The notes below the pieces were generated by a model. It saw only the letters and a list, made by a program, of their open reading frames with translations, was not told where the DNA came from and made no database searches. The translations under genes were made by a program, and so were the position numbers. From Cladopsammia gracilis (taxonomy: Eukaryota; Cnidaria; Anthozoa; Scleractinia; Dendrophylliidae), in contig JAJGOT010000213.1 in NCBI GenBank assembly GCA_022457155.1, positions 1,021,001 through 1,085,000 on the forward strand: a DNA stretch of 64,000 bases, read 5' to 3'. The stretch's first letter is position 1. Each line of letters starts with the position of its first letter. This document shows, piece by piece, positions 55,801-64,000 of this stretch.

Positions 55801-58800
55801 GCCTCCGAAGATAGACCACTCCTACCATTTTTTGAAAATAACTGTTGACCCATGCCTTAATATACCCGAGTAAAACATACACCTTTTTTCGCCATTTTGC
55901 CTCATTTTCTTTGTAATTTGGCTCTTTTGTCAGACGGAAGCTTTTCAAATTTAGCGCTCTGGACCGTAAGAAGGTCCCGGATATTTCGCGGCATTCTCGG
56001 CGATAACACTTTGTGATGCCAGTCATGAAGTAGCGTGCACCCGCCCAGGACACTTTGTGATGCCAGTCATGGAGTAGCGTGCACCCGCCCAGGACACTTT
56101 GTGATGCCAGTCATGGAGTAGCGTGCGACCCCTCAGGACACTTTGTGATGACAGTCATGGAGTAGCGTGCACCCCTCCAGGACACTTTGTGATGCCAGTC
56201 ATGAAGTAGCGTGCACCCGCCGAGGACACTTTGTGATGCCAGCCATGGAGTAGCGAGATCCCCCAGGACACTTTGTGATGCCAGTCATGGAATAGCGTGC
56301 CACCCCCAGGACACTTTGTGATGCCAGTCATGGAGTAGCGTGCACCCCCTAGGCATCGCCCGGAATATCATTGTCTTTCGCGACATGTACTTACAGTGGT
56401 ATAAATGACATTGACACTTTTTTGAAAGGATTTACACCTTTCTACTTTAGGATATGTACTTACAGTGCCCAGTTTCTTGATTCGCAGCATAATTATTTGC
56501 ATATACAGAACCAGTCGGTTGTAATTGGTCAACAGATTAAGGTTTGGGAATTCTCTAGTCTCTAGTCTCTTGGCAGATTCAACTGCTGTCAATTACACGG
56601 TTTGATGCGTGATGTAAATCCCAAGGTGTCATAAAGTTAACAATCGTGCTGTAATTAAAGACGGGCCGCGCTCTTTTCAAAGCATGTTATCAACAAATTC
56701 GTGTGCGTCAAGATTTTATTTTTTTGGAATCTTTAGATTCGCAATGGTTAGAGCGCGATGACAAAAACATTTTCCGCAGAACATGGTTTTCAGTTAAAAG
56801 CGTTGCCAAATAGCGAGCGCGATGCGCGGGTCAGTCGCTTGTTCGTTACGGTTTTTTACTCGCGCTCTTTACAGAACTTTAATATGGCGGACGACTGAAG
56901 AGGCTCAAAGACCGAAATTGTTTATCAAACTACCGCGTTTTAACAGTGTTTAGATCGTTTTAAAGTTATTTGAAGCGCGTCGAATGTCTGTAAAAGACGT
57001 GATGTCTTATTCTTCTCGCTCTTTACAGAGCGTTTTGTCAACAAATTCGTGTGCGGCAAGATTTTCATTTTGACTCGTTAGATTCGCAATGGTCAGAGTA
57101 CGATGGCAAAAACATTTTCCGCAGAACATGGTTTTCAGTTAAAATCGTTGCCAAATAGCGAGCGTGAATCACGGGTCACTCGCTTGTACGTTTGGAAACA
57201 TTAAGATAATTTAAAAGAAAGGCAGGAAAAAAGAAATAACTGTTATGGGGGACTGGACACTAGTACAAAGTACCGTTTATTTTCAAACATAATGAAATAT
57301 TCAACAATTTCCAAGCACACATCTTTTGTTGCTCCTCTTAGGACTTATCTGGTAGTAGTGAAGTTTATTTATGGTTTTCATAAACTGTTCCCATCTTTGA
57401 TTTTGGTTTTTGTGGCCGTATCAAGACAGGTGACCAAATTTGCATATCTTCTTTATCCTAAAATTACTGCATTTGCAAACTCTTCAGTATTCCAAAGTTT
57501 TATATATTAATGGCTAAAGCCTCCGAAGATAGACCACTCCTACCATTTTTTGAAAATAACTGTTGACCCATGCCTTAATATACCCGAGTAAAACATACAC
57601 CTTTTTTCGCCATTTTGCCTCATTTTCTTTGTAATTTGGCTCTTTTGTCAGACGGAAGCTTTTCAAATTTAGCGCTCTGGACCGTAAGAAGGTCCCGGAT
57701 ATTTCGCGGCATTCTCGGCGATAACACTTTGTGATGCCAGTCATGAAGTAGCGTGCACCCGCCCAGGACACTTTGTGATGCCAGTCATGGAGTAGCGTGC
57801 ACCCGCCCAGGACACTTTGTGATGCCAGTCATGGAGTAGCGTGCGACCCCTCAGGACACTTTGTGATGACAGTCATGGAGTAGCGTGCACCCCTCCAGGA
57901 CACTTTGTGATGCCAGTCATGAAGTAGCGTGCACCCGCCGAGGACACTTTGTGATGCCAGTCATGGAATAGCGTGCCACCCCCAGGACACTTTGTGATGC
58001 CAGTCATGGAATAGCGTGCCACCCCCAGGACACTTTGTGATGCCAGTCATGGAGTAGCGTGCACCCCCTAGGCATCGCCCGGAATATCATTGTCTTTCGC
58101 GACATGTACTTACAGTGGTATAAATGACATTGACACTTTTTTGAAAGGATTTACACCTTTCTACTTTAGGATATGTACTTACAGTGCCCAGTTTCTTGAT
58201 TCGCAGCATAATTATTTGCATATACAGAACCAGTCGGTTGTAATTGGTCAACAGATTAAGGTTTGGGAATTCTCTAGTCTCTAGTCTCTTGGCAGATTCA
58301 ACTGCTGTCAATTACACGGTTTGATGCGTGATGTAAATCCCAAGGTGTCATAAAGTTAACAATCGTGCTGTAATTAAAGGCGGGCCGCGCTCTTTTCAAA
58401 GCATGTTATCAACAAATTCGTGTGCGTCAAGATTTTATTTTTTTGGAATCTTTAGATTCGCAATGGTTAGAGCGCGATGACAAAAACATTTTCCGCAGAA
58501 CATGGTTTTCAGTTAAAAGCGTTGCCAAATAGCGAGCGCGATGCGCGGGTCAGTCGCTTGTTCGTTACGGTTTTTTACTCGCGCTCTTTACAGAACTTTA
58601 ATATGGCGGACGACTGAAGAGGCTCGAAGACCGAAATTTGTTATCAAAGTACCGCGTTTTAACCGTTTTAACCGCGTTTTAAAGTTATTCGAAGTGCGTC
58701 GAATGTCTATAAAAGACGTGATGTCTTATTCTTCTCGCTTTTTACAGAGCGTTTTGTCAACAAATTCGTGTGCGGCAAGATTTTCCTTTTGACTCGCATT

Positions 58801-60812
58801 GGTCAGAGTACGATCGAAAAATCATTTTCCGCAGAACATGGTTTTCAGTTAAAAGCGTTGCCAAATAGTGAGCGTGAATCACGAGTCACTCGCTTGTACG
58901 TTGCGCTTCGTTTCTCGTGCTCTTTACAAAGCGTTTTGCAGTCCAGATCTAGACGCACTCTTTTACTCGATCGATTAACGTAGTTCAGACCTGGAGTATA
59001 TTAACTGAGGTTTTAAAAAATAATAAAGGTCTTTCTATTTGCCGGACAATGAGAAATGTGAAATAAATGATGGCTTCTCTTTGAAATCCTAACTTGAACA
59101 AGCAAAAAGCAAGCGCCCGCCTCTCACGAGTGAGGGAACATTGTTTGTGTTGAGATAATTATTCAAATTTGAATCCGTTTGCCGGTCTCGTGGGAGTTCG
59201 TAGGAAGACATTTTGGAGCGCCATTTTTAGTTTACGGAACACCTTCTAGAAAATAGCGCTTTGATACTATTTCCACGCATCGTATTAAATCCAAACTTCG
59301 CCAATCTTTTGTTTTGACACGAGGCTTACATTTCCAGGGTGAACCGTAGTTAGCAAGTCCTTTCTTGAAGAGAAAGACCATCCTGAATATCAATGCGGTG
59401 TTTTTTCCATACTGAAATCAGCGAAAAAACCGAATTTTAGAACGAGATTCGATAGTAGTTGTCCAAATCTCTGGGAAATAAACAGGGTATTAAATGATTC
59501 CTTAACACCTCTTCTGAAAAAGCCAGGGTGAATCTAACCGCCAAAGTACTTCGTTTCTTTGTTATGGAGTAAACCATACACCTTATTTCGCCATTTTCCC
59601 CATTTCCCCCCATTTTCTTTGTAATTTGGCTCTTTTGTCAGACGGAAGCTTTTCAAATTTAGCGCTCTGGACCGTAAGAAGGTCCCGGATATGTCTCGGC
59701 GATGGTAGGTAAGGGCTGGAGCCAGAAGAAAAGCGGTCGGGAGATGAGAGAGAAAGGGTGGAAATCGGATAGAGGGAAGGAGGAAAGGGAGAAATTTTGC
59801 AATATAATGTATCATGTATGGCCCACGATGAAAAGGAGTATTCTGATTGGTTCCCTGAACGGTCTCAATTTTGCTACACAAATCGCTAAAAGCGTGAGAA
59901 AATCATATCAAAAATTGTATGTGCAAATCCACCTTTACAAGCGAACCACAAACCAAAAGGCTGACAAATTTTCTTAACGATGTATTTTCGTTTTAGGTCT
60001 ATATTGTCTCAGCCAGTACCGAAGACGAAGACTATGGTGGAATACCCTTGTGGAACAATACTCCAGACTCGCTATCGTTGAAAAGCTTTCCGCGTTGTGA
60101 ATCAATCTTTGACCTGCCACAAATTCACGAGGATGAAACGGTGCGCTACGCCACAATAAGACGCTCGCGAACTTTAAACGCATCCATGAAAAGACGAAGC
60201 GTCATCGAGCAAGGCGATGTAAGAGCAACCTGGCCTGCTTTTACGACGAAACAGCGTCTTCCTCTCCCCTGGGATTCGTACGCATCTCCGAGGCCAGCAA
60301 CTGTCGGTCGGAGCTCCTCGGTTCGCATTCGGCGCAGCATCGCCGCGACTTCGGCGACGAATTTGACGCTGCAGCAAAGCTCTTCAACTCGGAAGCTGAC
60401 CGGGAAGCATTACATCGAGAGAAAAACTATCACGGTCGAGATACAACGGGAAAGCACGAGCGCTGATTGGGGGTTCACAATCGGAGGGGGGATATTTTCC
60501 CCGTATGGGGACTTGCCAATTTTCATCGCGGATATTTCAGCAAGCGGGGGTGCGCAGGGGCTTTTACAGAATGGAGATGAAATCGTGGATTTCAGTGGAG
60601 AGAGCTTTGATGGTGCGACTTTTTTGGAGGCAGGGAAGATGCTAAGAAGGTGTACAAAAAAGAAAGCTACAGTCACCATTAAACGAAAGTTCCTTCAACG
60701 CTGTCTAAACCCGCTGGGCAATCCATATATCGAGGCGTGGAGTTCATTAAATACAGCAAAAACTATGTCGGGATGCAAACAGAGTAGGCGGCCGAAATCA
60801 CTGCACTCTTGA
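49406..60812 (+). CDS. Two-PDZ-domain protein, 3 coding exons
   Basis: A probable cytoplasmic scaffold with two PDZ domains, 602 aa, from exons 49406-49810, 53480-54067 and 59997-60812, all joined in phase 0. PDZ1 spans about residues 131-214; its first strand is in exon 1 (VFKIQ) and its carboxylate-binding loop is GFLGI in exon 2, followed by GRVRGGDELLEANGQTLRGK, the classic alphaA/betaD region. PDZ2 is at about 473-563, with the loop DWGFTIGGG and LLQNGDEIVDFSGESFDGAT. Residues about 117-130 are acidic (EDDDEEEG). Linkers are basic and Ser-rich and contain two RRSVIE motifs. The start is the first ATG in a frame without upstream support. I cannot assign an orthologue; PDZ1 resembles domains of the IL16/PDZD2 type only generally. 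Confidence 0.85.
49811..52374. other. PDZ gene intron 1, no recognised element
   Basis: About 2.5 kb of AT-rich intron with only simple ATT and poly-A tracts. No exon with good borders or recognisable protein was seen. Confidence 0.55.
52375..52440. repeat. Inverted repeat ctcgtacccagatctc
   Basis: ctcgtacccagatctcactc pairs with gtgggagatctgggtaagag. Small foldback in PDZ-gene intron 1. Confidence 0.6.
52822..53440 (-). mobile_element. LINE 3' fragment (CR1/L2-like)
   Basis: A minus-strand frame, about 53400-53102, contains RNTRSSTSGKFYVKCSRLEI and FSRLGVKLWNKISRYITDL, the non-LTR polyprotein C-terminus, related to 3947-4546. Its 3' end has (TTG)n-type sequence near 52822-52860. The 5' limit, close to the PDZ exon 2 acceptor, is approximate. 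Confidence 0.72.
53480..54067 (+). CDS. Two-PDZ protein exon 2
   Basis: 588 nt, acceptor tcatgcgcag, donor CAG|GTGAGT. Encodes most of PDZ1 plus a basic linker containing RRRSVIEEVSK. An antisense LINE fragment lies just upstream and a MITE starts 36 bp downstream. Confidence 0.88.
54104..54417. mobile_element. MITE with ggcccgtttacac ends
   Basis: Ends aaggcccgtttacacatgcg and gcctgtgtaaacgggcctt are inverted, and the interior is dense in gcgatt/aatcgc words. It starts 36 bp after the PDZ exon 2 donor. Confidence 0.8.
54468..54608. mobile_element. Foldback MITE with cttacttcgtgta ends
   Basis: cttacttcgtgtacgcacag and ggaaacattg pair with caatg/gtttcc-type sequence and ctctacacgaagtaagaa. 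About 140 bp. Confidence 0.7.
55985..56352. repeat. 44-bp minisatellite, first array
   Basis: About eight units of cactttgtgatgccagtcat, ggagtagcgtgcacccgccc and agga, with unit variants (aatagcg, gcgagatccc). Repeated in the second duplicate. Confidence 0.9.
57703..58071. repeat. 44-bp minisatellite, second array
   Basis: Same array in the duplicated copy. The sixth unit differs (gccagtcatggaatagcgtg instead of gccatggagtagcgagatcc in part), while the rest matches. Confidence 0.9.
59997..60812 (+). CDS. Two-PDZ protein terminal exon
   Basis: 816 nt, acceptor ttcgttttag, stop TGA at 60810-60812. Encodes a Ser/Arg-rich linker with MKRRSVIEQG, then PDZ2 and a short basic tail. A candidate AATAAA lies near 60914. 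Confidence 0.88.
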   Translation, partial: VYIVSASTEDEDYGGIPLWNNTPDSLSLKSFPRCESIFDLPQIHEDETVRYATIRRSRTLNASMKRRSVIEQGDVRATWPAFTTKQRLPLPWDSYASPRPATVGRSSSVRIRRSIAATSATNLTLQQSSSTRKLTGKHYIERKTITVEIQRESTSADWGFTIGGGIFSPYGDLPIFIADISASGGAQGLLQNGDEIVDFSGESFDGATFLEAGKMLRRCTKKKATVTIKRKFLQRCLNPLGNPYIEAWSSLNTAKTMSGCKQSRRPKSLHS

Positions 60813-61304
60813 TGATACGTGACTATTAAAATACAGACGTGAAACCAAAACCGTGATCGCATATGACCAATCACACCAAACGCTATTGACTAAGTAAACC
60901 AATTAAAATGCAAAGAATAAACATGCAATCAGTGCCAAGCGCAAGGAAATGCCCTTAATTTCAATTTATAATTGGTTTGGTTTAGAAACGTTCATGTAGA
61001 GTCTGTTTATTTCTCTCTGTAGTTGAAAAATAGCATTTTTTGGCATGTTAATGGAACATTTCACCAATACCGTCACTTCTGTAGTTCAAGTTTTTATTTT
61101 TCTTGTTTTATTCCGTATCTATATAATGCATTGTAGAACTTAACTGCAATTTCTTATATAACAGTTAACATTAACATAGCGAATATCTACTTCATGATCT
61201 TGAACAAGAGACCATCATCAGTCTCTTGTCTGGAAAGGCAATTTCTGGTGGCAGATTTTTATATAACAAAGGTAAGGTAAAAAGGTTATATAACAAAGAC
61301 CACG

Positions 61305-61870
61305 TTTAATTGAAATAAATATTTTGTGCAAAACTGCGCACTGGCCGGTATTAAGTCTATATTTTTGGCTCTTGTTTTTTTAACAAGATTTTTTTAGCTG
61401 AAAAGGAAAAACCCTCGTTATCACGCGTAAAAGTAAAATTTTAATATTTTTCTAACATTCTTGATAACATTTCATGAATTCTATGTGGATAAATTTGTGA
61501 TTGATTTGGCTTTGAACGAGTGGCGAGTAGTGAAATATCTACTAAGACACTAAATTGCGTTTTATACGCTTCATGACCTTACAATTTGAAAGAAAATTTA
61601 TGTTAAAATTCAAACCAAACCCAGACGTGATTCAAGGTACTTTTTTAAAAGCAGAGACAACCTTTCATAATTGAAATAAATATTTGTGTAAAACTACAAA
61701 CGGGCCAGCTTTTAGTCTATAATTTTTGGCTGTTATTTTTAAGAACATTTTTCAAGCAGAAAGGAAAAAAAACATTATCATGCGTACACGAAAAGTTAAT
61801 TATTTTTTTAAGTACGCTTGATAAAATTTCATGAATTATATCGGGATAAACTGTGGATTTCAAATCGTAC
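61305..61870. repeat. Diverged tandem duplication after the PDZ gene
   Basis: 61305-61510 and about 61665-61870 share the same order of words (aattgaaataaatatt, gtctata-tttttggct, atttcatgaatt, gggataaa) with many differences. Intergenic or 3' UTR. Confidence 0.65.
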
Positions 61871-62033
61871 TTATTTACACTGTTGTTTCAAGCTGAGCAG
61901 TTGAAAACGTTTCGTTAGAAATATGTAGCTAATTGTAATTGTGTTGGACTACTGTACTTGAAAACAGAAAGGCCTCATATAACAATTTATTTTAACTTGA
62001 AACAACTTTAAAATTCCATTTTAATCAGGTGTA

Positions 62034-62136
62034 TATATTGTGGTTCAATTTTATTTTCCTTTGTTTTTGTCTATGGTAATGTATGATAATGAGTTTTAAA
62101 CACAGAAAAATAAAAATTGAACCACAACATATATTT
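62034..62136. repeat. Foldback repeat
   Basis: tatattgtggttcaatttta pairs with aaaattgaaccacaacatat across about 50 bp. Confidence 0.75.
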
Positions 62137-62526
62137 TGCCCTTCACTTTCCTGAACGTTCAGGTCAAGTGAGGCAAATGATAGTTTAAAAATTGGAAAAT
62201 GTTGTAGGAATATAATCATTATAAATGTCTTTCTTCAATTTAAAACCCAGGGAACTTGTTTCAAACAAGATCAAATTTGCACGTAAGTTTTTTTTCTAAC
62301 AAAAAATAGACAAAAAGTAACTTAACATATTTATTTAAAAAAAGTTTGTAGTATCTAATTTGTCTAAAAGACAATTACAACACTGTAATCAAGATTTTTA
62401 TTTAGATCTATTAAACATTTTTCAACTTCCAAAGTAACACACAGTATACTGTTGTTCAATTTTTGTGTCTTTGTTGTGGTTTCAATTTGTCTAAAGTTGG
62501 TTTAAAGCCAAATCTGCAATATAAAA

Positions 62527-62635
62527 GGCGGCTGGACTGTCCAACTCATGCAAATGAGCAAAATCTATTGTTCTTGCTCATTTGCATTAGATTCGGCGTG
62601 GGGCTTTGCCCTTTTATACCACAGGTTCGCCATTA
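62527..62635. repeat. Inverted octamer-containing repeat
   Basis: ctcatgcaaatgagcaa faces ttgctcatttgcat, with an outer pair ataaaaggc / gccctttta. Contains ATGCAAAT octamers on both strands. Lies past the PDZ gene end. Confidence 0.6.
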
Positions 62636-62727
62636 AGGTGGCTCGACTGGGTTTTTTGGCGACATAACATCCCAACTTTTAATGGCTGATACTTCACTGT
62701 TTGAGCTCGGTCAGGCTAGCTGCTTCA

Positions 62728-62880
62728 CACACGTACAGTGGAACTCCGCCATACGGCCACCTCGTTATTTACGGTCACTTTTTTATGTCCCGGCGAAACG
62801 CCCATACAGTTTCTTATAATAAAACCCCGTTAATTCAGCCACCCTATTAATACAGCCAACGGCCACATTCTGAAATCCCA
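62728..62880. repeat. Mariner/pogo-like terminal fragment
   Basis: acagtggaactccgccatac followed by repeated gttaattcagccaccctatt and ctattaatacagccaacggc words. Same style as the other TA-inserting elements here; no right end was identified. Confidence 0.5.
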
Positions 62881-63024
62881 ACATGTATAATCCTTTATAA
62901 TTTTACCGCCGCTCGAACCAAATACGCATTAATTATTGACCAAACAAAAAAAAATACTGTACAGTACTCGAGAAACAACACAATGCCTGTAACTTGTCAT
63001 GTCATCAACTTTTTTTGTTAATAG

Positions 63025-63212
63025 ACGGCAGTGGAAACAAAGGGGCCATAAGGCCCCTTTCCTGTAGGAAATCTAGGAACTTGGAAATGACATTTCCAGC
63101 ATTCTGAGCATCACCTTCAGTGAAATTAATTGAAAAGTAGGCAGCGATAATTTAGGAAGTAGCCGGCAGAATTTGCTGGTTGCCGGCTTCTAATGAAACC
63201 TGTGGTCATGCA
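63025..63212. repeat. Inverse copy of the 29.5-kb dispersed repeat
   Basis: gaaatgacatttccagcatt through gttgccggcttctaatgaaa is the reverse complement of 29498-29625 with scattered differences. Confidence 0.75.
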
Positions 63213-64000
63213 TGCACACAGCTGAAAACTCTTTCTATCCTCCTTAAGTTGTTTATTTTTGGTTATCATTGTCGTAATTACACAATTTAGAACAAAGGAA
63301 GACAAAGGAAGATAAAGCTTTTATTAAACCCAAAAAAGTTAGATCACAACATGTCCACTTGCTTTTAACTTTTGGAAATATGTTCTTATTCTTTTCAAGT
63401 GTCATTTTATAAAGTAAATGGAAACTGGCATTTTGTCCATGTTACTATGAATTAATAGAAACACCCATAAAAGTTTGGGAGCTTCAAACCAACAGTTGAA
63501 TCTCCCACATATCACTCATGTTTATACAGCAGTATTTTCATCTCTTAAACTTGATTGATCGAAGCTGTTGTGGAATAGACCTGTCTGTTTAGCCTCTCAT
63601 AACATCCATACATTGACCATAAGTCCATTTGAAACCCACTTGGATGGATCATTTGAGTAATCGTAGATCATTTGTTGTAGGCTCTCTCTCTGCTTTAACA
63701 TGCTTCTCACCAGAGAAACAGACAGGGGGGAGGGGAAAGCAACTTCCCATGCATTCTCTTAAATTAAATATGAATGATGCTCTCAAAACTTGCAAAGCAA
63801 TCATCAAGACTTTGGGCAGCAAATTCTATCTATGCACATGGACAGTCATTCACGATTAATGATTTCTCAATTCGAAAACATGCAGTTGAAGGCGGTGCAA
63901 GTTGTGAGATCATTGTTACTCGGTCCCAGGCCTCGTTTCTTAACCCCCTGAAAATAGAGTCCGCTTCAAAGAGTAGTATAATGGTGTTTTATGTTATGAA

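Larger units (their letters stand above)
55131..58566. repeat. Near-identical tandem duplication, 1.72 kb unit
   Basis: About 55131-56848 and 56849-58566 are almost identical at an offset of 1718, becoming 1719 after the minisatellite. DNA just before the first copy is clearly more diverged from its counterparts than the copies are from each other, which places the boundary near 55131. Confidence 0.88.
54748..59720. repeat. Composite repeat family R, right cluster
   Basis: Three successive blocks (from about 54748, 56466 and 58190) share the same order of modules. The last continues into 58748-59437, which matches 530-1229, and 59438-59700, which matches 2245-2510. It fills the last intron of the PDZ gene. 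The short frames inside look non-coding. Confidence 0.85.

Noticed and set aside
55574..58311. Paired identical frames in the 1.7-kb duplication
   Set aside because: They are identical because the DNA is duplicated; the sequences lack domains, and stops and frames are not protected.
61205..61235. Second hammerhead near CTGATGATGG on the minus strand
   Set aside because: CTGATGA is present inside an inverted repeat, but no GAAA or NUH site follows at the required positions.

Overview
The window is metazoan nuclear DNA. It has short, well-conserved exons spread over long AT-rich introns with GT-AG borders, no operons, and a dense load of short inverted-repeat DNA elements. Gene content, intron density and repeat types (tRNA-derived SINEs, CR1/L2-like LINE tails, hAT and Tc1/mariner-pogo MITEs, a hammerhead retrozyme-like unit) suggest a cnidarian, most likely an anthozoan such as a coral. 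The organism is inference; the exon structures were read directly.

Four genes are supported. (1) The 3' end of an SLC22-type organic ion transporter, + strand, five exons, 6794-10365; its start lies upstream and was not found. (2) A complete CCDC50 (Ymer) homologue, + strand, eleven coding exons, 14360-32457, 612 aa. (3) A complete PDE6D (prenyl-binding protein delta) gene, - strand, six coding exons, 45126-38377, 150 aa, the same length as the vertebrate protein. (4) A two-PDZ-domain protein, + strand, three coding exons, 49406-60812, 602 aa. The frames join without remainder in all four. CCDC50 and PDE6D converge; PDE6D and the PDZ gene diverge. No shared pathway is evident.

Most remaining DNA is repeats. 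The left end (0.5-4.5 kb) holds a composite repeat, a gag-like open-frame relic, LINE tails and a near-identical 1.3 kb tandem duplication. The right end (54.7-59.7 kb) holds the same composite family with a near-identical 1.7 kb tandem duplication and a 44-bp minisatellite. Introns carry many MITEs. One element family with internal tandem units occurs five times and expands at 25.1-26.7 kb into an array surrounding a CCDC50 exon. A mariner/pogo-like repeat has grown into a 17-bp minisatellite at 20.4-21.8 kb and was then hit by a hAT element with an exact 8-bp target duplication.

The most striking item is a type I hammerhead ribozyme on the minus strand at 45971-46018. It has an intact core and a two-base-pair stem III, and sits inside a roughly 400-bp unit with inverted ends. 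This architecture resembles hammerheads of Penelope-like elements and animal retrozymes. A 9-bp inverted repeat could trap one strand of its stem I.
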